Source: Saturnia japonica
Lineage: Eukaryota; Arthropoda; Insecta; Lepidoptera; Saturniidae
NCBI GenBank assembly: GCA_033032175.1
Contig: CM065313.1
Location: 14,671,327-14,735,326, forward strand
Reading direction: 5' to 3'
DNA length: 64,000 bases
Shown here: one piece after another, positions 11,401-23,400 of the stretch
How positions within the stretch are numbered: the first letter of the stretch is position 1
How the letters are laid out: the number at the start of each line of letters is the position of its first letter
The notes under the pieces: model-generated
Told to the model about the DNA's origin: nothing
The model's input: only the letters and a program-made list of their open reading frames with translations
Databases searched by the model: none
Position numbers and translations under genes: made by a program

Positions 11401-14400
11401 TAATGACCATTTTCAATTATTAAAATGCAGTAAATTCTTGACAATGATTCCTAATGATCGTTTTAACTTTGTTAAAAATAATAAATTATGTGTGAATTGC
11501 TTAAATAGTACACACACTATTCAAAATTGTAAGGATTCCAGACGTTGCAACGAATGTAGAAAACCTCATAATAGCTTGCTGCATTTTCCTGTCCGTAAAA
11601 ATACTTCGGGGGTCAACGTAAGCGGGCACTCTATTACGACAACGGCTGGCGCGCCTGAGTGCGGCCCTGCCGCATCCGTATCGCTTTGCGCGGTTGGCTC
11701 GTGCTCTGCGACCACCGCGACAGATCGCTCGGTCGGCGCATCGTCCGTCTTGCTCGGCACTGCGCTGTGCAACGCGCTCGATGCAGATGGCAATATATTC
11801 GTCTTGCGCGCGTTAGTTGATAGTGCGTCTCAACGAGATTTAATAACTACGGAATGTTGTAAACGTTTGAAACTAAACATATATGAGCCGCAAAATAAAT
11901 ATGTGTCAGGTGTAGGCGATGTCAGTAATCCTGTTCTAGGGACAACCTGCCTGACCATTCGTTCACGTATCGATGATTCGGTTAGGTATACAATTCAACC
12001 GGTGGTCGTAAATCGCATCACCAACGAGTTACCTACCGCGAAAGTGGACGCTGCGCGCTTAGATTACTTGAATAATATTCCCTTAGCTGACAATAATTAT
12101 TACACACCTGCATGCATTGATCTTATAATCGGTAGTGACTTGTTCGCGCGCATCCTGCGTCCGAGAACAATATCTCGAGGCTCGAGCGAACCCGTGGCGA
12201 TTGAGACCTTATTAGGCTACGTCATAGTAGGTCAAGCGAAGGTCATTGACCCTGTATGTGATAGTTTCCGCACTTATCTTACTATAAATGATGAGTCAAT
12301 CGAACACTGCATCAATCGATGTTTTGAGCTGGAAGAGGTACCTAATGTACCTAATTATTTATCTAAAGACGAACAATTATGTGACAAATATTATAATGAC
12401 ACCACGCACCGCGACATGACTGGTCGATTTATTGTTTCACTACCATTCAAGGGAGACACCTCCGCGTTAGGAGATTCCATGCACTCGGCCGAGCGTAGGT
12501 ACGTGTCTTTGGAGCGCAGATTATTAGCAAACTCTAAAGTAAATGAATGTACCAAGCGAAAAATACTGTCCACTATTGCCCGGCTATGGGACATAATGGG
12601 TTTCGTGGCTCCAGTTACGCTATTGTCAAAATTAATTATTAAATCTTTATGGGAAAACAAAGTTGGATGGGATGAATGTCCTCCTGCTAATATAATATCT
12701 TTATGGAATAGAATTCATTCGGAATTGCACTTGTTGAAACAATTAAGATTACCGCGACACATCGGCGTCAATGATAATTGCATAATATCGGTAGTGGGTT
12801 TTGCTGATGCTTCTGAACGCGCTTACGGTGGAGTTGTATATTTACACGTTTATTTACCAAACGAAAATCGTTCGGTGATAAATTTAGTTTGCGCTAAGTC
12901 GAGGGTGGCGCCTTCAAAAACTGTTATCAGCCTCGCTAGAATGGAGCTCTGTGCCAACTTACTTCTTGCTAAATTAATACGCATAGTTATTACGACGTAC
13001 TCTGGTCGCTGTCAACTAGCAAACATTCTTGCATTCACGGACAGTACTGTGGCTCTGGCCTGGATCCATTCATGTCCTACACGTTGGCAGACTTTTGTCG
13101 CTAATAGGGTCGCAAAAATTCATGATGATCTAGATCCTTGTCATTTTCATCACATTAATGGGAAAGATAATCCCGCAGACTGTGTGTCCAGAGGTCTTAC
13201 TCCAGCTCAGCTGCTAGAACACCCACTTTGGTTTACTGGACCTCCATTTGCACACTTACCAATTGATGAATGGCCATTTCGACGGTTCGATCCCGCCAGT
13301 GTACACATAGAAATACCTGAAATAAAGGTGAATGTTCTGTCCACTATAAGCGTCACGCCTCCAACATTGCCGGTCTTTTGTGAACTTGCCGCTCGCGTTT
13401 CTTCGTGGCCTAAATTACTTCGAATAACGTTGTTTGTGCTTAGATTTATTAAGAAATTGTCGCGAAAGTTTGAAATTAGTCACTTAGATCGGGCTGAGGA
13501 AGCTGTTATTAAGGATCTACAAAAGTTGTACTTTAGTAATGAGATTAAAATTGCTCAAAATGGTGGAAAGTTACCGCCAGCTTTTCTAAAGCTCAATACC
13601 TTTTTAAAGGATGGATTATTAAGGGTAGGTGGTCGTCTGTCCAATGCGGAATTAAGCTATGACAGTCAGCATCCTATAGTATTACCTAATAGAGGTCACA
13701 TTGTCGATTTAATTATAGACTATTACCACCGGAAATACCTACACACAGGTCCCCAATTGCTAATGTCGTTATTAAGACAAAAATTTTGGATACTGTCCGC
13801 GCGTAACATTGTACGTAAGCGTATACGACAGTGCATTATTTGTTTCAAGGTCAACCCTAAAAATAAGGCACCTATAATGGCGGATTTACCAGCTTGTAGG
13901 GTTAATGAAGCGAAAGCATTCTGCCATACTGGTGTTGACTATGCAGGGCCGTTGTATATAGTACCGTACCATCGCAGAGGAGTGCGAAGTCAAAAGGCGT
14001 ACTTATGCTTGTTCGTGTGTCTTGTCACTAAGGCAGTACACATCGAGCTCGCAACAGATTTAAGCACGGATTCCTTTCTAAACGCGCTCAGAAGATTCTT
14101 ATCTCGCCGCGGTCCTGTCTCAGTTCTTTACTCAGATAATGGAACAAACTTTATAGGTGCAAAGACATATCTTAATTCCGTGTATCAATTACTAGAGTCG
14201 GAACAATACAAAGACAAATTTGCGAACGAGTTACGAGATAACCGCGTAGAGTGGAAATTTAACCCAGCTTCTGCCCCCCATTTTGGAGGTATATGGGAAG
14301 GTAATATTAGAAGCATTAAAAATCATCTAGCCAAAATCGTAGGTTCTCAATTATTAACTGGCGACGAAATGAATACTGTCCTCACTCAAATTGAGGCCAT

Positions 14401-17400
14401 TTTAAATTCGCGCCCATTGTCAGTGCTAAGTAGCGATCCATCTGAACCGCTGGCATTGACTCCCGCTCATTTTTTGGTAATGACGCCTTTAAAGTCCTTA
14501 CCTTCTGAGGATTTGAGCACTAAGAGGGTCACACTACTTCAACGGAAACGCATTATTGACCATTTGGTGCAGTCTTTTTGGAAAAAGTGGAAGGTCGAAT
14601 ACCTTAACACTTAGCAAGTTCGAAATAAATGGCTCTTATCTAATGCTCATATCCAACAGGGTGCTGTTGTACTGCTTGAATCAGAGAACAGTGCTCCTTT
14701 GGATTGGCCACTGGGTATCATAGAACGGTTGTTTCCCGGAAAAGATGGTGTTCCACGCGTTGTAGATGTCAGGACTAAATCTGGAGTCTACCGCAGACCC
14801 GTAGTGAAGGTTTTTCCATTACCCAACCAATAATAACATTTTCATTTTTAACTTACAGTCCACAAAATTTATCGTTAGGTTATTAAATATTAGATTGTTA
14901 ATAAATTACTACCTAAGTTACGTAATAATAATATGTGTTCATGCAATGGTATGGCTCATTTTTAAATTGAAATAAATACAACTTTTACTTCTTAATCTTG
15001 AAGGACTATATCCTGTCAAGCCCGGGGGGATGTTTAGGCTAGAATTGTGCAAAGCGGCATCCTGTCCTTGAACGTGAATATTCTTGCCTTACTCTCCGTC
15101 CCCCTCCACCCACCACCCTGTGGTATGTACGACACTTCACTTCGTTGTGGGCATTGCGCGAGGCAACGAACGTCCGACCGACATCCGACATAAGTCATTC
15201 ATTTATATTAATTAAAATACAGTGTTAGTTACATAAAGTGTTTAGAGAACTTGGTGTTGTGTACCAGTGGAGGAAGAGCGAGACAACAGGGAGCGCAGCC
15301 CAGGGTGAGTCCCATTTTTTCCGTCCTTTTCCAATGCTGCTTTGCAAATGGTAGGTAGGTAAGTAAAAAATAATAATTTGAACAATAAAAAAGAACTAGC
15401 GTCTTCAGATATGGCAAAATAAAACGGAACTCATAGTAAAGTTTTTATTGCCTATTGATGGTTAATACCATATATTAAAATGGGTTTTAAGTGTCTTGAT
15501 TATATACCTATTAATACATATTGTAAGTATGATATTATTATAGTCCACCTACATACCCTCTGCCCGCTCTCGTTGCAGTCTCAACGGTTGCTCTCGCGTC
15601 ATTTAGTTAGGAAAGTAGGTCGTTGTGTTTTTCAACACGCACTGTAAATGATGATAATATGGTGAATGGGGCGTTACACTCCTTTATGAGAAGCCAGAGT
15701 ATTTCTATGAAAGCTCGTTTGGCTGTGCATAGAGGAGTGTTGATTCCGACACTCATGTACGGAAGTGAAAGCTGGGTGTGGCAAAAAAATCATGAAAGTA
15801 AAATAAAAGCAGTATAAATGAGAGCGTTAAGAGGTATGTTAGGAGTGAAATTGAGTGACAGGATAAGAAATAGTGTGATAAGAGAGCTTTGTGGTGTGAA
15901 AGAAGATATAGTCACACGGATTGAGAAAGGGATGCTTAGATGGTTTGGGCATGTTGAGAGGATGAATGAAAGAAGAATGACTGAACAAATTTATGATGCG
16001 AGTGTGAAAGGAATCGTTGGAAGAGGAAGGCCTAGACGAACATTTATCGATCAAATCGGAGACGTTCTGAAGAAAGTTAAGGTCAAGAGTAATCTAAACC
16101 GACGAGCATGCATGAAAAGATTAATGAATGTCGAAGAAGCTAAAGAGGTATGCCAGGATCCTAGCAGGTGGAAGGACGTGGTCTCTGCTTACCCCGTTGG
16201 GAAATAATCGTGATTTATGTATGTATGTATTGATTTACGTAGAGACAACTTTTACTATAGAAAAAATTGTAGAATATAAAAAAACTTTCTAACATTATAT
16301 CACATAACGTTATTGCTCATATAGGCTAAATTACCGGCCCCTCCTTTGTTTATACTTTTATGTCTAATTAGTATCATTAAACGCATATTTTAATTAGAGC
16401 GCTGCACCGCGCCGCGATATACCCCGCACTGTGACTAATTAACTAATTACAAAACCTGTTTATAGTGCGTCGTGAATAATTGAAAGAATTTGAGAGCTCT
16501 TGCATTAATATAATATATTTTTTAACAGATCAACAATGTATCCTGAAATTACTTATTATGTTTAGCGTTTTGGCTGCAAACTCAACTGATGTTAAGTGAT
16601 GATGTGACCCAAAATGGTAACACGCTGTGATATGGGGGAACTGGCATTAAAGTGCAGCTGCCGCGGCTGGAAGCCGAAACACAGAAGATACGTGGATGGG
16701 GACAGATTTTCAGCTTGAGGGCATTGTAGTGGTAGCTAGCCAGGCGGGCACTAATAAATGCCTTACCACCGTGCTATGGTTTCATCACGATATTTTTAGT
16801 TTTTACTTTACCGAAAGTTCAGCCTCATTGCAGGGATTCGAACTCAAGTCGATCCCAGCAAATTGTAATCTTATTTTATAACTAATGTAGGTATATGGTT
16901 TTATTTTAGGTCCACCCAGCCTACCTGTTTATGGAGCGTTCTGGATAGTTCTGGCTCATGAATTCAGCAACTTAGCTGCCGCTTTCCGTAAGCTCGGTGA
17001 AAAGTACCAGACTAAAATAATTGGACTTTTCATGGGGCCTGTCCCGACTATTGTACTTAATGATCCAGCTGATATTAAGGAAATGTTTTTTCGTGAGGAG
17101 TTCGACGGGAGAATGGATATTATTCTCTTCAGGCTCAGGTCATATTGGAAAAAGCTGGGTATGTTAGTTGTGGAAATAATATCTTTTAGCTTAATGAAAG
17201 CATTTATTTTTGATATTCGCACTATACGACTTGATAATAATATTAATAATAAACGGAAGACCCAGTGATGGTAGACCCGCCACAAGGTGGACCGAGGACC
17301 TAGTGAATGTTGCGGGAACTCGATGGATGCAACCGTGACTCGGTTCCAGTTTTATTCGAAACTGTGGCCGCGGTTTCACTCACGTGTACTACAGAATACT

Positions 17401-20400
17401 ATTGATCGGGGACACGAACGAATCCCCGCTCCCGGCTATTTTAAAAACAAAAATTCTTATTTTGAATGCTAGAAGATAGATATGTACTCTCGGTGATTTT
17501 TTTGTAAGTCTTTTAATGTTTACAATTATGTAGTAAATGAATTTGCTATATCTCTCATGGTTTTCTCAGCGTAAGTCATTTAAACGCCTGAATTAACTCA
17601 CCATTACCAGTTTTTTTTATTGGTGCGGAACCCTAATTGCTTTGCTTAAAAAAAATTAGCCTAAATTACTCCATATAACATCAGCTATCTACCAGTGAAA
17701 GTCCCATCAAAATCGGTCCAACCATTTCGGAGAATACCTGGAACAAACAGACAGGCAGACAGACAAAAATAAAAAAAATGGGTATTTTAATTTATTAATT
17801 GTATACAGGGTGTCCGGTAATGAATGGATAACCTTGAAATGGCTTATAGCAGAACTTGTGGCCGTTCAGAAAAAAATGCGAAACAAAATACATCCTAGGT
17901 AGTAGTACCTAAGATATGATTTTTTAAAATAAAAACTACAAATTTTTTTGTTGATCTATTATTATACGCTAACTATGCCAATCGATAAGCAGTAAATAGT
18001 TTGACTAGCTATGGTACTATTAAAAAAAAACTTGAATTAATTTTTCTGTGAGAAATTTGCTAAAATATTTTTTTTTTTACATAGTTTAAGCTTCTTGGGT
18101 ATAAAAAAAATGTATGAAAACATGAGTGGGAAAATAATAGGCCCATTTGAATTATCGGGAATCTAACTGGCGAAAGTTATTTGGAGTTTCTGCAGAATGA
18201 TCTTCCTAATTTATTAGAAGAGCTGCCCGAGGAGCTCAGTGAATCTTATTGGTTGCAAAATGACGGCTGTCCTGCGCATTATGCTGTCGTCTTCGTACGT
18301 ATTTAAATAATACATACCCAAACAGATAGATCCAGGCGTCTATGGCCAATTTTGTGGCCTCCACGTTCACCAGACATAAATCCACTGATTTTTTTTAATT
18401 GGGCTGCCTCAAAGAGGACGTGTACCGTAAGCCGATCAGGTCCTTAGAAGACTTACGTATCCGTGTCAGAGCAGCCGAATCAAAAATAAGTAATCAACGA
18501 TATACGAGACTGCTCAAAAGAGCATTTATCCGTAAATGCAGAGCCTGCATAAGAGTGAATGGCAAACAATTTGAACATTTATTATGAATTATGTAATGCC
18601 AAATAAAGTACTATTAATGTTAAATGTTGTTTTTTATTAAATTTCAAATGGTTAGGTGCAGTTGAATATAAAAAATATTCCCATATTAAATATTTTGTTA
18701 TTTAATCAAATTTGCTCCTTTTCTACTTTATTAGCTATAATTCACTATTTACATAGATACAGTAATGAATTATACCATTATGAAATCTACTCAAAACCGA
18801 AATTATTTTAAAATTATTGGTCACTCATGTTTTTATACATTTTTTTTATACCCAAGAAAAATATTTTACCAAATTTCTCAACATACATCAAAGTACAAGA
18901 CGACTTTGAAATAAATATTTTAACCAAAGTACGGTATTCAAACTTTTCATATAGATTTAAATTCATATTGGTTTGTTAACTTTAAAACAACGTAGTATCG
19001 TATCCTAAGTTGAAGTCTGTTTATTACAATCGACCATTCAATTTTTTTTAACAAAATCGATAAATGGAACAATCGATATAAAGAAAAGGTTTTGCAATTC
19101 TTTAGCAAAAGCTGAGATCATGTATTAATTTTATTAAATAAATAATAAAGCATTAAAGTATGAATGTTTAGTGTATATTAATAAAAACCTCTAAAACGCA
19201 AAAAAAAAAATGGTACAATGACATATATTGTTAAAGTTTAGAACGAAATAGCTAATAATTTAAAAACAATATTAAGTAAAATCTACAAAATGAATAAGAC
19301 CAGCCTAAAATTATTAATACGAGCCCTTACAGAAAATAAACCTAAGTGTAACAATAAAATTCAAACCAAATTCGTGATTGCAGTTTTAATACGTGATAAA
19401 TTAAAATATATCATATAGCGCCATCTATGAATATCTAATGAAAAATACATACGTCAAACACAAAAGTCTTAAATTAAGAAAATCAAGATAAAATGGTTTG
19501 GATTAATTTCCTATAATTTCACTGTATACTTAAAATATATTACTTATACATACATTTCTTTTTTATATGTACATAAACACAATCTATAGACAATTCAACT
19601 CTCCATAGGTGTAGAAATGTAGGTAACCTTAATATACCTTCAGACTATAAACTACAATCATACCAAACATTAAATTCGGTCCAGTAGTTTTTGCGTGAAT
19701 GGCGAACAAACATACAGACAGATAGACAAAAATTTCAAAATTTATCGAAATGTGACATGAATCCATGATTCTAAACCCCCGTAGTATTTTTTCTCAAATA
19801 TCTTCATTTTACAAATTTCAAGTATGTACATGTATTATAATTACATATAAGTATAGACAATATAATAGGATTACAAAAGCGAAAACATTTTCCAATGTAG
19901 GATCGAGAGTCATAACAAATTAGTTTACTTTGTCGTTTTCCTGTTACTGCTTACATGTTGTCTGTTGAATATAAATCTTGTTTACATCAATAATTAGTAG
20001 GTATCCTAGGTCTTTGAGTATGCAATTCTTTTGTTTACATACCTTTATGTAGAATATATCATATAATAACATTTGTAATTGGCTTCTCGGGAACGGCTAT
20101 AATGATTTAGATGAAATTTTGTATTTAGATAATGTTTTACTTTCTAAGTTTACCTACACATATAATGTTGATGTTTTGTTTTTATTGCAAGACAACGAGA
20201 AATTCTTTGTCGGCCAGTCATTCAATATTAATGATACAAATTGGTTATGATGTTAATAAGTAATAACTTTTATAAAACACAATCCCGAAAGTGAACTCTG
20301 ATCACTTAAAATGCTTTTACCTACATTTAAAATAATCTAATTTTTTCTTCTTCTTTAGAACTGACTAATGTAAATAAACCAGTTCTATAGTTCGAAGAGA

Positions 20401-23400
20401 ATTAGTTAAATAATTATCTGAATGTTTAGGTCGCAAACCTCATAAATAACTAGAACGACTGAGATTCCCTTTCTTAAGCAATATTGACTTTAATGTATAC
20501 TGTTAGCTTTAGTGGCCCTGGAGCCTCTGACGGCTTTTACAGCTTCACCGGACTTGAGTAATCTAAATAAACTAAGGAGTTTATAAGTATTTTCATCTTT
20601 TTGAAATAAATCAAATCTTCATTTAGAATATCACAAATTGAAGAATCAAACACAGTTTTTATTGTAAAGTGTAATATAATATAATCAACATTATGTGGGA
20701 AGCGGTAGGTATATTTAGTACACAAGTTATGTTGTTTATATTGTTGTCTTGATTAATAGTATATTGCTTGCTTTGAGATTCGAGATGCTAGAATAAAACA
20801 GGAAACGTGTAATTTATATATAGGTAATACTTATGTAAAGTACAAGTAATCAATTTACGACAAATGAATATATGACTGAAAAGTGTAAGTTTTATATACT
20901 TATATTACTTTCAAAATTGCTGAAGTAAATTTCAAATTCGAAGTAGATTCAAAAACTCCACAAATGTGTGGAATCTAATATTTTTTGATGCATGAATCAA
21001 CAAATATTGAACAAGTGGTTTAAGAGAGGTAGGGTACAAAGAAATTTCTTTTGAGATTTCTTTCTACTTGTGACAGCCAGACTGGTGGAATATCTCCACC
21101 CTACAGAAGATCGCGGCTAAATAAATTTGTGTTTTGTTTCTGCGATGAGTAGGGTTTCCAGATCTCCTTGGGGCAGAGGGTTTAAAATCGGCAACGCGCT
21201 AGTGATATCTATGGTGTTACAAGCGTCCGTAAGCTACGGTAGCCGCTTACAATCAGGCGGGCCGTATGCTTGATTGCCACTTTTGTAATATTAAAAAAAA
21301 AACACATTTAACAAGTTAATACATGTTTCAGTGTTATGTAAATAAACAATAATTAATTCAGTGTGTACAACTTTGAAGGTATATTCTTCACTGATGGGTA
21401 TTTCTGGCATCAGCAGAGGAGATTTTCACTCCGGTACTTAAGGGACTATGGCTTCGGAAGACGAGATGAGACTTTGGAATCTGTTGTTGCAAGTGAAATC
21501 AAAGAGATGATTGATATTAGGGTCAATGGGCCTAAGTACCCGGCAGAAAAAGTAATATTTCTATATTTTCTTCTATACTAATTTTTATTTTTGCAACTGA
21601 TATGTCGCCGTAACAGTAGCACGACTATGGAATTCTCTTTCCAATTAGTCCTGTCTCGGAATTCCTTCAAACATTTGCTATGTAGATTCTACTTTGAGTA
21701 GTTAAATATCTCTGCACAGTTGGAGGACTTATTGTTGAAAAGCATAATTTTTAGTCTTTCAGGATTGCACGAGAAAGGTGTAGTTTCGAAACTACTGTAC
21801 ACTCACGTGCAATAAACAAATAAATCTTATGTACATCTTTTTATGTAACCTTATGTACTGTATTTGGCTACTGGTTGTCTTAAATTTGATAAAATAAATA
21901 AACACTTGTTTTGAATAGTGTTATTATAACCAACATTTTAGTTACTATATAATTTACGTAAAAAATTATTTACGTTCAGTTCATTTATATTAATGCAACA
22001 TCCGTGGGTAACAAACTGAGATTTTATTTTAAAGAATTTATTTATTTTTCACATAAATTCTACTACGCGTACTATTCACATTTCACTAGTTCATAAACAC
22101 AATGTACATGTACTTGAATAACACTACAAAACCGTTCAGAGATTACCATTGCATTTCATCATCAGCCTTTACAAGTCCACTGCTAGATATAGACCTCTCC
22201 CAAGGTTTGCCATCGGATCTCCGGCTCTCCGTATCCAGTTGCTTCCAGCAGTATTCTTAAAGTCGACCCACCATCTGGTCACAGTAATAACTAATGTAAA
22301 CAATAATGACCGCTGTTTTAGTATTTTTATTACGTATTACACTATACTACTTCACAGTACACTAATAAAATTAGTTATACTGTTTAAAAGGTAATAAAAA
22401 ATTCAAATTGTACACACAGATACACTTAGTAGGTACTTTTCAATTGATGTCATTTAAAGTATAGTAGGTAATTGTCGTGAAAAACATTTTGTGTAATAGT
22501 TAAATTAGATTAGATAGATTAGTTAATTAGATAGATTAGATTAGGTAACTTTGGTGCTTTTTGCCATTTCGGCTGAGTGTCTTCTGCGCTCGCCAAAAGT
22601 TCGATATAGCTGTAAAGGTCCTCCAGGACAACAATACTAAACAATTGAAAAAAAAAACTAACTTTTAAATTATTTTATCCTTTTATGTTTTTCAGGATGT
22701 CGTTAATGGAGAGTTAGTATATCTACCACACTATTTCGACGTGCCGTTTATCAACGGATTTTTACATTGTTTAACTAGAATGTCGTTACCGAGGTCTGAA
22801 TATCATCAGCTTTGGCAATTGGGGCGGGGCACACTGTTGTTCCAGCGTAACTCAACAGACATGGGTGGTGCGTTATCATTGACTCCATGGCTAAAGGATA
22901 TTTTACCAAACTATAGTGGATACAATGCGTTGAGGAAAGGCAATCAATATTTATTAGACTTTTTCAGGGTAAGAACTCTTCATTCGTATTTAAGATGTTT
23001 TGTAAAACGTTTATACTAAAGGATACATAAAGTTTTTTTTAAGAATCTTTTGGCGTTCAGTGACGGTACTGCAACATGATGAATATTTATTGTGTTATTA
23101 ATTAATTAAAACACTTTTGTTACGATAAATAAGTACATTTTCTTGCGTGCATACATATCACCATTTTTTTAAATTTAATTTTTGTCTTAGTATCTAAATT
23201 TAGAGACAAACTTTTGAACTAATTTTATTGTAAAGTTAATCCCAACAAAAAATAAATATGAATAGGGAGCCAAGTTTGGTAAAAACGACGTTCAGGGTAG
23301 GTAGTCGTGGTTACCGATAGAAAAGTTGAGATCTAACCATTGAGTTATTATGTATTACGTGAAACATGATACCTCAATAGATCTAACGGGTACCAAATTT

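Larger units (their letters stand above)
9885..15412 (+). mobile_element. BEL/Pao LTR retrotransposon with target duplication
   Basis: Complete insertion: LTRs 9890-10266 and 15031-15407, each 377 bp and identical as far as I can read, flanked by the 5-bp target duplication GATAT at 9885-9889 and 15408-15412. A purine-rich tract (GGGGGGA) precedes the 3' LTR. The internal frame encodes gag, protease, RNase H and integrase but lacks the reverse transcriptase core. Matching LTRs indicate very recent insertion. Confidence 0.96.
18600..21115. other. Intron 2, AT-rich stretch
   Basis: About 2.5 kb without a gene. It includes short repeat pieces: a GGTCCAGTAGTTTTTGCGTGA repeat near 19680, a copy near 20075-20230 similar to 56340-56470, and a reversed LINE tail fragment at 20500-20565. 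Confidence 0.55.

Noticed and set aside
22500..22555. Telomere-like TTAGG repeats
   Set aside because: The stretch is a mix of TTAGA, GATAG and TTAAT words, not a TTAGG array. I treat it as low complexity.
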